Shown here: positions 19,347-28,560 of the stretch, in pieces
Layout of the letters: each line of letters begins with the position of its first letter
Numbering within the stretch: position 1 is the first letter of the stretch
Source of the DNA: SPDF01 sp963699825
GTDB lineage: Bacteria > Gemmatimonadota > Gemmatimonadetes > Gemmatimonadales > GWC2-71-9
DNA length: 64,000 nucleotides
NCBI GenBank assembly: GCA_963699825.1
Contig: CAVOVI010000001.1
Location: 310,001 to 374,000, forward strand
Direction of reading: 5' to 3'
Translations under genes and position numbers: made by a program
The notes under the pieces: generated by a model
Databases searched by the model: none
The model's input: only the letters and a program-made list of their open reading frames with translations
Told to the model about the DNA's origin: nothing

Positions 19347-22300
19347 ATGACAACTGCAGCGACAGCGCGCCGGTGGACCTGGGGCGTACTGGTCCTCACG
19401 TGCCTGACACTCCCGGGCACCGCGCGCGACGCGGAGGCCCAGGATAGCGCGGCCGCCCCGGTCAAGGCGATGGGGTTCCCGTCCACCTGGAAGCCGTACG
19501 TCGGGGCGTCCCTCCTGCTCAGCAATACGGAGACCGGCACCGACATCGGGGGGCAGGGGCTGGTCGGGATCCACAAGGAGCTGATGAACCCGATGCTCGG
19601 AGGCCCGGCGCTTCGGGGGGAGGCCTACTTCGGAGGGACCGCGGCGGGGAGCAACGGGGGCGGGCGGCTGCTGCTGGCCATCCCGGTCATCTGGATCGCG
19701 GCCGGCGTGGACTACAGCGTGAGCTTCGACCAGGCCGACTTTATCCTCTCGGCGATGTTTCCGACCACGCGAGGCGGGTTCTTCCACCGCGGCACCGAGG
19801 TTCGTCTCGATTGGATCCCGGCGCGATCGCAGAGTTTCGAGATCGGGCTCCGAATGCCGATCTTCCAGCCCTACATGGGGAAGACCCGGCAGTACAAGCT
19901 GGAGGTGGACCTTCCCACACCGTCACACGAGCTCGCGCATCAACGGGTTCCCCCGGAGGATCTCGATTCACTCATGGCGGAGGTGTACCGGCGCGGCACG
20001 ACACTGCTGAAGTTCAGTTCCTTCTTCTTCGATGACGAGGGGGGAAGCTACGAGAAGTCGCTGGCGCGCGGCCGCGCCCGTGCAATGGAGGTCAAGGCCA
20101 TCTTCAACGCGCCGGTGCCCCCCAATACACCCGCACCGAGCTATGCCACGACGGAAGCCGCCTACCACCGGGCCCTGGATGCGGCGTTTGGGGCGGCGAT
20201 CACCGGCGGGCGTCCGGATACCGTGCTCGGCCAGCCGCTCGCGCGCCAGGCGGAGGCGATCGTCTTCGACGAGGTGATCCTCCCGTATGACCGCGTCTTC
20301 GGTCAGTACAAGGACAACAACTCCCTCCTCGGCCTCGGCGGGGTGGCGCACGACAAGTTCGACGCCTGGCTCGCGGGGCAGGCACGGCTCTCGGCCGCGC
20401 AACGGACGGCCGCGCTTGCCGTATTGGATCGCTGGCTGACGGTGCTCGACCAGCTGCGCGCCGAGTACTCGCTGGACAGCACCAACGACTCCCGGCTGAT
20501 CTGGCTGCCGATGCAGCTGGCCATCCGGCCGGACCAGCACGACGAGCAGAGCGAAATCGACGCCATCATCGAGCGCCTGGTCGACCAGGAGTTCACCGAC
20601 GACAACGCCGCGGCCTACATCTCCGGGCAGCAGTTCCAGTTCGAGCTGTCGCGGATGATTGCGCAGACCGAGCGGTACCACGTGTTATGGATCCACGACT
20701 ACCGGGGGGTGACGCCCGAGGGGCGTCCGGACAAGGTCGCCTTCGCGATGACCTTGCGTGGTTACATGGACAACCTGCGCCGGAAGGTGGAGAGTTACGA
20801 GCAGACGGGCGTCTACCCGACCTACATGATCTTCCTCGACCAGAACTATTACGAGGCCAACAAGGGCAAGACCTTCCTCGGAGTGTTCGACGACCCGCTC
20901 GGTGCCCCCTTCTCGCTCCCGGGGCGGGATTCCCTGTCGGTCGCGATGCAGGCGGCGCTCCGCGCGGCCCAGGACAGTCTCCGCATGGCCGTGGCCAGGG
21001 CAAGCCGGCTGCAGGCAGACGCCGCGCGCCACCCCGATCCAGAGCGGTGGCTGCGAGAGACAGTGCGGGTCCATGTCAGCATCACCAATCCGGCGGACTT
21101 GTCCTTCCGGTCCAACCACCTGCTCGGCCTGCCCTTTGCGCCGGACAACCTGATCCGGGATCATCGCAAGCTTGCCTTCCGCGACATCACCGAGGCGGAT
21201 CCCGCCAGCGGCGAGGCGATCTTCACCGGCGTCGGCATCGGGGAGCACTACGCGACACCGACCTGGGAGGACCGCGCCATTCTGGTGAGCGGGTCGTCGC
21301 TCCTGGAGCTGAAGAATGAGGCGAGGGTCCTGCTGCTGCAGCAGGGGTTTACGGCGGCCGAGATTCCCGCGCCGCTCCAGCCCCAGCCCAAACCGGCCAA
21401 CTACGACTCCCTCGTCGCCGCGCTCGAGGCCCGCGGTGCAATCGCCCGGGGGATGAACCTGCACAACCTGACGGGCTGGGCCAAGAAGGACGCCAGCATC
21501 GTCCACATGGCGCTGTACAATCTGATGCCGCCGGGGAGCGTGCTCTACATTCCGGACTCGATCTGGACCAACTTCCTCTGGGCCGGCCAATTGGTCGCCG
21601 CAGCCATGCGCGGCTGCCACGTCTACGTCGTGGCGCCCGCCGTGGGCCACGCACCGAGCGCGGCCACGTTCACGATGTCGCGGATGCAGGAGACCTATGC
21701 CCGCCTCGCCCTGGTCTACGAAATGCTCGGGCCGGAAATCGAGGCGACCGGCGGGGCGCTCCACGTCGGGGTATACACCCGGCAGACGCCGATCGGCGAC
21801 CTCGGCGGCGCCGCCGCGGAAGTCGCCCGCAACTACGAGAAGTATCCCTTCCTGAAGGAGGAATATCCGTTCTCGCCCGCGGTCTATGCCGCGCTCAGCC
21901 GGCTGGCGGACTCGCTGTCCACGCTCGACGTCCGGGCCAACCAGCTCCTCGATGACGAGGCCGAGCGTGCCGTCACGATTCACCGGAAGACCCAGTTCTT
22001 CGGGACCCGGGAGGCCCTCAACCAGGTGGCGAAGAGCCCGGAAATGCTGGCGTTTCTGAAAGACCTGATGACGTTACAGCAGGTGCCGTTCACCGACTCC
22101 GCGAGCCATACCCCGATCGAGGACCGGCCGGAGGTGACGGCCTTCCGGAGCCTGGCGGCGGCGCTGAACGCCCTCCCGCCCGCGGTGCGCGCCCGGAACG
22201 TGACCTACCTGACCGTCGGGTCGCTGAACAAGGACTATCGCAGCGCGGTGCTCGACGGGGAGACGGTGTACGTCCTCTCGGGGGACTGGAGCCTGATCGG

Positions 22301-22430
22301 CTGGCCTGATTTCTTTGCGGAATGGGGCTATGTCACCTGGGTCACGAGTCCCGAAGAACTCGAGCAGTACCTGCCTCCCGGCACCAGCACGCAGCGGTGG
22401 ATGGGCCGGCGGCTGCGGCGGGTCATCTGA
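19347..22430 (+). CDS. Large exported PLD-like protein, divergent
   Basis: About 1,027 residues from ATG 19347, chosen because GGAAGGTGG lies six bases before it; ATG 19320 is the alternative. A signal peptide ends near AEAQ. A glycine-rich, strand-rich region of about 150 residues follows. The rest aligns by eye with the neighbouring cardiolipin synthase. HRKLAFRD at residue 606 is a complete HxK(x)4D motif followed by GIGEHYATPTWEDRAILVSG. A second half contains HRKTQFFG at about 879, where the last Asp is replaced by Gly, and VGSLNKDYRS. It may be a lipid- or glycan-modifying enzyme with one intact half-site, or an enzyme with an unusual second site. Exact function unknown. Confidence 0.72.
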   Translation: MTTAATARRWTWGVLVLTCLTLPGTARDAEAQDSAAAPVKAMGFPSTWKPYVGASLLLSNTETGTDIGGQGLVGIHKELMNPMLGGPALRGEAYFGGTAAGSNGGGRLLLAIPVIWIAAGVDYSVSFDQADFILSAMFPTTRGGFFHRGTEVRLDWIPARSQSFEIGLRMPIFQPYMGKTRQYKLEVDLPTPSHELAHQRVPPEDLDSLMAEVYRRGTTLLKFSSFFFDDEGGSYEKSLARGRARAMEVKAIFNAPVPPNTPAPSYATTEAAYHRALDAAFGAAITGGRPDTVLGQPLARQAEAIVFDEVILPYDRVFGQYKDNNSLLGLGGVAHDKFDAWLAGQARLSAAQRTAALAVLDRWLTVLDQLRAEYSLDSTNDSRLIWLPMQLAIRPDQHDEQSEIDAIIERLVDQEFTDDNAAAYISGQQFQFELSRMIAQTERYHVLWIHDYRGVTPEGRPDKVAFAMTLRGYMDNLRRKVESYEQTGVYPTYMIFLDQNYYEANKGKTFLGVFDDPLGAPFSLPGRDSLSVAMQAALRAAQDSLRMAVARASRLQADAARHPDPERWLRETVRVHVSITNPADLSFRSNHLLGLPFAPDNLIRDHRKLAFRDITEADPASGEAIFTGVGIGEHYATPTWEDRAILVSGSSLLELKNEARVLLLQQGFTAAEIPAPLQPQPKPANYDSLVAALEARGAIARGMNLHNLTGWAKKDASIVHMALYNLMPPGSVLYIPDSIWTNFLWAGQLVAAAMRGCHVYVVAPAVGHAPSAATFTMSRMQETYARLALVYEMLGPEIEATGGALHVGVYTRQTPIGDLGGAAAEVARNYEKYPFLKEEYPFSPAVYAALSRLADSLSTLDVRANQLLDDEAERAVTIHRKTQFFGTREALNQVAKSPEMLAFLKDLMTLQQVPFTDSASHTPIEDRPEVTAFRSLAAALNALPPAVRARNVTYLTVGSLNKDYRSAVLDGETVYVLSGDWSLIGWPDFFAEWGYVTWVTSPEELEQYLPPGTSTQRWMGRRLRRVI

Positions 22431-24649
22431 TGATTTCATTGTTGCTTCTCACCGGCATGTTCGCGGGTGCAACCGTCGCCCCGAGTGTGGGCTCCCGCGA
22501 CTCGGTCGATCTTCCGGCCATCGCCGAGCTCATCGACCGCGTCCTCCCTGGCCGCGCCCAGGGTTTTCTGCTCGAGGTGATCCCCGACAGCGCGGGGCTC
22601 GATGTCTTCGAGATCGACCAGGCATCGGGTCAGGTCGTCCTTCGCGGTTCTTCGGGCGTCGCGCTCGCCTCGGCGCTCAACTGGTACCTCGAGCAGGTGG
22701 CCGGCGTCGCCGTCTCCCTCCCGCTGCAGCCGATCTCGCTGCACAGCCTTCCCGCGGTGCCGGGCAGGGTCCGCCAGACCACACGCTACCGCATCCGCTA
22801 CTTCTTCAACTACTGCACCTTCTCCTATTCCATGGCGTGGTGGGACTGGACAGACTGGCAGCGGATGATCGACTGGATGGCGCTCAAGGGGGTCAACGCG
22901 CCGCTGGCGGTGACGGGGCAGGAGGCGGTCTGGCGGCAGGTGCTGCAGGAGTTTGGGTTCAGCCGAGAGCAGGTCGGACAGTTTCTTGTGGGGCCCGCCT
23001 ACCTCCCCTGGGGATGGATGGGGAACATCGACGGCCTCGGCGGCCCGCTCCCCGACTCCTGGATCGACAGTCATATCACCCTCGAGCGGCAGATACTCGC
23101 CCGCGAGCGTGCACTGGGGATGAGCCCTGTCCTCCAGGGGTTCACCGGGCACGTGCCGGAGTCCATCACGCAGATCCATCCCGCTGCCCGGATCCACCAG
23201 ACCGGCGACTGGTCGGCCGGCTTCAGCGGCACCTGGTTCCTCGATCCGACCGACTCGCTCTTCCAGCGATTCGGCAGGCGATTCGTCGAGGTGCAGACCG
23301 AACTCTATGGCACCGACCACCTCTACGCCGCCGATCCCTTCAACGAGATCGACCCGCCGTCGGACGACTCGACCTTCCTTGCGGGGATGGGCAACGCCAT
23401 CTACGGCGCGATGGCAGCGAGCGGATCCCGAGGCGACGTGGGTGCTGCAGGGTTGGTTCCTCTACTACCAGGCGAAGTTCTGGCGCGCTCCGCAGGCGCG
23501 GGCGATGATGGGCGCCGTGCCGAACGACCGCATGGTGGTCCTCGACCTCTGGGGCGACCGCTACCCGGTGTGGAAGGCCCGGGAAGGGTTCTACGGCAAG
23601 CCGTGGGTCTGGAACGTCCTGTACAACTTCGGCGGCAAGGTCAGCATGAACGGGGACCTGCCGAGAATCGCCGCCAACCTCGACAGCGTGCTTCGCAGCC
23701 CCGAGAAGGGGGACCTGATCGGCCTCGGCATGACCATGGAAGGGCTCGGCACCAACCCGATCGTGCCCGACTTCGTGATGGGCCAGGCCTGGCTCGACAG
23801 CGTGCCGGCGCTGGAGCGAGTGGACCGAGGACTACGTCGCGCGGCGCTACGGCGCGCCGAACGCGCACGCATGGCACGCCTGGCAGCTGCTCCTTGCCAC
23901 GGCGTATCGCTCGGGCGCCCAGACCGGCAACTTCCTCGCCGAGCGGCCGCAATTCTACGAGAAGGGCACCCGGTACCGGTCGGAGCCGATCCCCCCGTAC
24001 GACCCGCGGATCCTGGCCGATGCGCTCGACTCACTGCTCGCCGCGGCGCCGGCCCTCGGCGCGAACGACGCGTATCGCTACGATGTGGTGAATCTGGCCC
24101 GACAGGTGCTCGGGCGAACTGGGACTGCCGCTGATCAATGAAGTCCAGGCCGCCTACGACCGGAAGGACCAGGCGGCGCTTCGTGCGGCGGAGCAGCGCG
24201 TCCGCGACTTGCTGCAGGACCTCAACACCCTCACCGGCACGCGTCGCGAGTTTCTGCTGGGCGTCTGGCTGGCCGATGCCCGTCGCTGGGGAACGACCGA
24301 GGACGAGCGGCGCCTGTACGAGTGGAACGCGCGGAACATCATCACCCTCTGGGGCACCAAGTGCACCGAGGGCCAGAATGACGACCTGAATCTCTACGCA
24401 TTCAAGGAATGGGAGGGGATGTTCACGTCGTACTACCTCCCGCGCTGGGAAGCGTTCTTCCAGCTGCTTAATCAATCTGTCGCCAACGGGACGCCCTTTG
24501 ACCGGGCGCCGTTCGCGGCCGAGATGTGCGAGTGGGAGCAGGAGTGGTCAACCGAGACCGGCGCATTTCCCACAGAGCCGCAGGGCGATGCCGTGGCGAC
24601 CGCCCGGCGGCTGGCGAGGAAGTACCGTGGGGCGCTCCAGACGCAGTAG
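22430..24649 (+). CDS. GH89 alpha-N-acetylglucosaminidase (NAGLU-like), three +1 shifts
   Basis: Exported glycosidase with a hydrophobic N-terminus (about residues 1-18). Family motifs: YRIRYFFNYCTFSYSMAWWD, DWMALKGVN, GPAYLPWGWMGN, PFNEIDPPSDD with the likely acid/base Glu at residue 306, and GMTMEGLGTNPIVPDF with the likely nucleophile at about 437. The frame moves +1 at 23420 (GCG then surplus A), 23811 (GCG then surplus C) and 24112 (CTC then surplus G). The repaired ORF is 739 codons, normal for GH89. The ATG overlaps the preceding stop in TGATG. Substrate is presumably terminal alpha-linked GlcNAc on a glycan; the source is unknown. Confidence 0.9.
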
Positions 24650-24693
24650 TCATCTCCCATCCATCCGCTCCTCCGTACTCGGGGAGGTCCCAG

Positions 24694-25170
24694 ATGCATT
24701 CGGTCCTCACGCGTAATCCGCTGCTCGTCCTCGCCTGCCTCCTCGTCTCCTTCGCCTCGGCCCCCGCGCTGGGCATGGCGGTGGCGCATTGGGCGGCTCC
24801 GGGTTCCGAGATCGCCCAATTCGTGAGTCCCCTCGCAATGATCCTCGCCTTCATCGGGGGAATGACGCTCTGGTTTGGGATCGGCGTTGTCACGGTTGTG
24901 GGCGGAGCGCTTGGTCGTCTGGTGCGCGGTCGCGCGCAGTGGCGCCAGAAGTCTTCCGGGGGCGCGGCATTCATTCCTCCCGGACATGGGGCGTTTCTCC
25001 CCCTGGGGCTTGGCCTGGGCCTGCTCGCAGGTGTGATCGTAGGATTGCTGCCTCAGTCCAGGTCGTTCTGGGCTTCGTGTGCCGCCCACCTGGTCACGGG
25101 GGTCGCCTATGGCGGGCTCCTGCAGGCGCTGGCCCGGCACGGCTACTTGCCGTTTCCCGAACCGGAGTGA
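24694..25170 (+). CDS. Small integral membrane protein, unknown function
   Basis: Protein of 158 residues with about four membrane segments (near residues 9-27, 42-72, 98-118 and 126-145), a basic cytoplasmic loop GRLVRGRAQWRQKSS and no recognisable motif. GGGGAGG lies eight bases before ATG 24694. It follows the GH89 gene by 44 bases. The 172 bases after it hold no gene I can support. Confidence 0.65.
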   Translation: MHSVLTRNPLLVLACLLVSFASAPALGMAVAHWAAPGSEIAQFVSPLAMILAFIGGMTLWFGIGVVTVVGGALGRLVRGRAQWRQKSSGGAAFIPPGHGAFLPLGLGLGLLAGVIVGLLPQSRSFWASCAAHLVTGVAYGGLLQALARHGYLPFPEPE

Positions 25171-25342
25171 AGATGACACGCAGCTCGCCGCGTGCCTGAC
25201 CTCGCGCCAGGTGGGGCATGCCAGCTTGCCGACTCGGCGCTGGCGGGGCGGGGTGTCGGTTGCCCCCCGGAACCAATGCACCCCTCCCAACTGGGAAGGG
25301 CGCACGGTAGCTGGGGCTGTTTGGCCTCAGATCGCCGGACGA

Positions 25343-25888
25343 TCAGCTGCAGGAGATGGTGGGATTCCAGTCCGCGAATGTGCCATCCGGATTGTGGTCC
25401 CCGATCCAGACGTGCAGTATCCAGGCCGCAGCGGCGTCATTGGAGTGGAAGGTCTGGCCGTAGAGCGACGGCGCCGTTGCCATTTCCGCCTTGAACACCA
25501 GGTATTCCACCGCCACGAGCTTCAGCCCATCCCGATTATTCGGGCTCGGCGCGAAGACCAGCAGTTCGGGCTGGTTCCAGGTGATCTGGCCGTCGCTCAG
25601 GTAGCCAAGGTTGGCGTAGTGGTGACCCATCCCCCCGACCCCCGGCAATTCAAGGCAGCCCGTGATGTCGGTATCCCAGCCACCCGCGGACGCCTTCGCC
25701 ACGGTATGGAACGGCGCCACCAGGCTTCGCAGCTGGGCGACCTGCGATGCGGCCGACGCAGACATCGCGCCGGTGGAGACGGCGTGCGAACTGGCTGGAG
25801 CGGACTGAGCGACAGGATCGGTGGCGGTGGGGGCGTCACTACAGGCCATCACCAGGCCGGCGGCGAGAAGGAGGGGGATTGCTCGCAT
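25343..25888 (-). CDS. Putative secreted lipoprotein
   Basis: From ATG 25888 the protein is 181 residues with a short charged start, a hydrophobic core and VMACSD, a lipobox. An Ala/Ser/Thr-rich linker follows, then a compact domain with DTDITGCLELPGVGGMGHHYANLGYL and HVWIGDHNPDGTFADWNPTISC. Cysteines near the ends of that domain could form a disulfide. It is divergent from the SARP regulator gene, and the 227 bases between contain the palindromic site at 26000-26037. No family recognised. Confidence 0.7.
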   Translation of the reverse strand: MRAIPLLLAAGLVMACSDAPTATDPVAQSAPASSHAVSTGAMSASAASQVAQLRSLVAPFHTVAKASAGGWDTDITGCLELPGVGGMGHHYANLGYLSDGQITWNQPELLVFAPSPNNRDGLKLVAVEYLVFKAEMATAPSLYGQTFHSNDAAAAWILHVWIGDHNPDGTFADWNPTISCS

Positions 25889-25999
25889 GGGGTACTCCAT
25901 TGTGGGAAGGTTGTTGCAACAACGGGGTCGGATTGGGGAATGAGTGGAGCGCGGCTGCCTTGCTCCTTCCAATTCCCACCGATACATTAGGAAATGTGA

Positions 26000-26037
26000 G
26001 TTAACCGCTGGTCAGTGACCGGTTAACGGCGGTTAAC
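26000..26037. promoter_or_regulatory. Candidate operator: three copies of CGGTTAAC
   Basis: GTTAACCG (26000-26007) and CGGTTAAC (26020-26027) form a perfect inverted repeat, with a second palindrome GGTCAGTGACC between them. Another CGGTTAAC begins at 26030, exactly ten bases after the previous copy, so two copies face the same side of the helix. The site is AT-rich compared with its surroundings. It lies 79 bases before the SARP regulator start and 112 bases before the divergent lipoprotein start. Regulators of the OmpR/SARP type bind direct repeats at about one helical turn, so autoregulation is a reasonable guess. Confidence 0.6.
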
Positions 26038-26115
26038 TTGTCGACAGACCCTCCCTTGTTGGTGGCGCGGACCCACCCAGGTTTGGCGCGATCGACCCCG
26101 GATGGGGCGCATGAC

Positions 26116-28467
26116 ATGATCTCCCTCAAGCTCTTCGGCGGCGCCTCGCTCAAGCAGGACGGCGCGATCCTGAGCGGTCCGGTGGCCCAGCGCCACCGGC
26201 TCGCCCTGTTGTCCCTCCTGTGCATCTCCCACCCTCGCCCACTCAGCCGCGACAAGCTGCTCGGCTATCTCTGGCCCGAGCGCGACACTGATCACGCCCG
26301 CAACCTGTTGAAGCAGGCGGTCCATGTCGTCCGGAAGGCGCTCGGGGACGGCGTGATCCGATCCGCGGGGGATGACCTCTACGTCGAACCATCTCAACTG
26401 GCCTGCGACGTCATCGCCTTCGGGGACTCCCTATTGGGTGGAGACCGGGCGCGCGCCGACGAGTTGTACGAAGGCCCGCTCCTCGACGGCTTCTTTCTCA
26501 GCGAGGCGCCCGAATTCGAGCGCTGGGTGGACCAGGAGAGGGAGCGGCTCCGCCGCGACTGGCGCAGGGCACTCACGGAGCTGGCGCGAGAGAAGGGCGC
26601 CACCGGCGACACGGTCGGAGCCCGGGATTGCTGGCAGCGACTGCTCGCGGACGACCCCCATGATGCACGGGCGACTGTCGGGTTGATGGAAACGCTGGAT
26701 TCGATGGGGGATCGTGCCGGGGCGATCCGCCAGGCACGACTCCACGACATTCTGCTGGCGACCGAGTTTGGTGCGGACCCGGACCCCGCAGTCCGAGCGA
26801 CGCTCGAGAGAATCCGCGCAGTCAGCGTCGGCGGGGAACCGGCTCCGGCGCTCGAAGCACTGATGGAGGATGTTGAGCCGACACCGTCCGTGGTCCACGC
26901 CGGGCCCTCGGCGGCTGCAACGCAGCTTCCGCCTCCCGGCTGGTGGTCGTGGGGGCGCGTGACGGGCATCGTGGCCGTGCTCTTTGTAATCGCATCCCTG
27001 GCCTGGGTATCGGCGCGCAAACCCGCAGGTGAGCCGGCGGAGATCACGAGCGTGGCGGTGCTCCCCCTGTCCAACCTGACGGGCGACCCGCAGGACGCCT
27101 ACTTCGTCGCTGGGATGCACGACGCGCTGATTGCCGAACTGGCCCAGATCAACGCGCTGACGGTCTATTCGCGCCAGTCGGTGCTGCGCTACCAGGACAG
27201 CGACAAGTCGTTGCCGGAGGTTGCCAGGGAACTCGGGGTCCAGGCCGTGGTGGAAGGCGCGGTCTTCAGGAGCGGCGACAGTGTGCGCATCACCGTCCAG
27301 CTCGTGCGCGCCAGGCCGGAGCAGCACCTCATTTCCAAGACGTTCACCGGTCCGCTGAACCGGGCGCTGGCGCTCCAGGGCGAGGTGGCGCGGGCCGTCG
27401 CCGACGCCATGCGGGCGCGCATGACGCCGGCCGTGCGGACCCGGCTGACGAGCGGCCCAACGGTCGACCCCGCGGCCCAGGATGCTTATCTCGAGGGCCT
27501 CTACCACCTGGAGCGCGGCTCATACGGCCAGATTTTACCGTACGCGGAGCGGCTGGACCAATTTCGGCTGGCGATCGCGAAGCTGGAGGAGGCGGTTGCG
27601 CTGGATTCCACCTGGGCTTGGGCGTATGCCAAGCTGGCGCTCGCCGAACACTGGCTGGCGAGCTCCGAACTGGGGGAGTCGGTAGAGTATTTCCCGAAGT
27701 CCAGGGCGGCGGCGCTCCGTGCGCTGGCCCTGGACAGCACTGAGTCGCAGGCCTGGGCGTCACTGGGTTTCGTGCAGTTGGTCTATGACTGGGACTGGAC
27801 GGGCGCGGAACGGTCCATCCAGAGGGCGATGGAGCTCGATCCAAGCTCGCATCACTGGATCTATGCGTTTTACCTCAGGTCCGCCGGTCGGTACGACGAG
27901 GCAATCGCTGAATATCGCAAGGCGGAGGCGCGGGACCCGCTCTCCGACCTGCTGAAGTCTCAGATTGTCCTCGCGTATTCGTGCGCCGACCGGCATGACG
28001 AGGCGGTCGCCGAGGCCAGGCGGCTCAATGAACGCGTCGCCACAGTTCGCGGGTCCGCTCTGCGCGGAGACTCGGTCTGGCTCCTGGTCATCGAGACGCA
28101 GGAATATGCCCTCTCCGGCCGGTACGCCGAGGCCATCCGGGCGGCAGAGCAGACCATCGCACTGAGCGACACCCTCACGACAGGTGACGTGCTCGCGTTC
28201 GCGCTGGCGATGGGTGGCCGTCAGTCTGAGGCACGCGCGCTCGTTACGCGGCTGGAGTCGCTCGGGATCTCGTCCCCATTGTGGGCCAGCATCTACGCCG
28301 CGCTGGGGGACACAACGCGGGCCATCGACCTCACCAGATCCAAGGTTCTGGCACAGGGCCGCGCCCTGGTGGGCGCGCGATGCTGGCTGATCTACAAGGT
28401 GCTGCCCGATGAGCCACGATTGCAGGCACTGCTGAAACCTGTCGGGTTCCCAGATCCCGACTGGTAG
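26116..28467 (+). CDS. SARP/BTAD transcriptional activator with membrane helix, TolB-like domain and TPRs
   Basis: About 783 residues from ATG 26116. Residues 1-95 form an OmpR-type winged helix (LKLFGGASL, RDKLLGYLWPE, ARNLLKQAVHVVRKAL). Residues about 100-245 are the bacterial transcriptional activation domain. A membrane segment follows near residues 280-300, then a TolB/FlgO-like domain beginning VAVLPLSNLTGDPQDAYFVAGM, and TPR repeats to the end. The layout suggests a membrane-tethered DNA-binding protein with a periplasmic sensing half, as in CadC-like regulators. It precedes two kinase genes. Targets are unknown; the CGGTTAAC site upstream is the best candidate. Confidence 0.85.
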   Translation: MISLKLFGGASLKQDGAILSGPVAQRHRLALLSLLCISHPRPLSRDKLLGYLWPERDTDHARNLLKQAVHVVRKALGDGVIRSAGDDLYVEPSQLACDVIAFGDSLLGGDRARADELYEGPLLDGFFLSEAPEFERWVDQERERLRRDWRRALTELAREKGATGDTVGARDCWQRLLADDPHDARATVGLMETLDSMGDRAGAIRQARLHDILLATEFGADPDPAVRATLERIRAVSVGGEPAPALEALMEDVEPTPSVVHAGPSAAATQLPPPGWWSWGRVTGIVAVLFVIASLAWVSARKPAGEPAEITSVAVLPLSNLTGDPQDAYFVAGMHDALIAELAQINALTVYSRQSVLRYQDSDKSLPEVARELGVQAVVEGAVFRSGDSVRITVQLVRARPEQHLISKTFTGPLNRALALQGEVARAVADAMRARMTPAVRTRLTSGPTVDPAAQDAYLEGLYHLERGSYGQILPYAERLDQFRLAIAKLEEAVALDSTWAWAYAKLALAEHWLASSELGESVEYFPKSRAAALRALALDSTESQAWASLGFVQLVYDWDWTGAERSIQRAMELDPSSHHWIYAFYLRSAGRYDEAIAEYRKAEARDPLSDLLKSQIVLAYSCADRHDEAVAEARRLNERVATVRGSALRGDSVWLLVIETQEYALSGRYAEAIRAAEQTIALSDTLTTGDVLAFALAMGGRQSEARALVTRLESLGISSPLWASIYAALGDTTRAIDLTRSKVLAQGRALVGARCWLIYKVLPDEPRLQALLKPVGFPDPDW

Positions 28468-28560
28468 CGGCCTGAACCGTCGCGGTTTCTTGCACAGTCG
28501 CTGGCGCAGGGGGCCACCGGGCCGTAGGTTGAGGACATCCCTTTCCATCGAGCCAATGAC

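Noticed and set aside
25171..25342. Possible dispersed repeat containing GGTGGGGCATGCCAGC after the small membrane protein gene
   Set aside because: Only a single copy could be seen in the window, and no stem or coding potential supports a feature.
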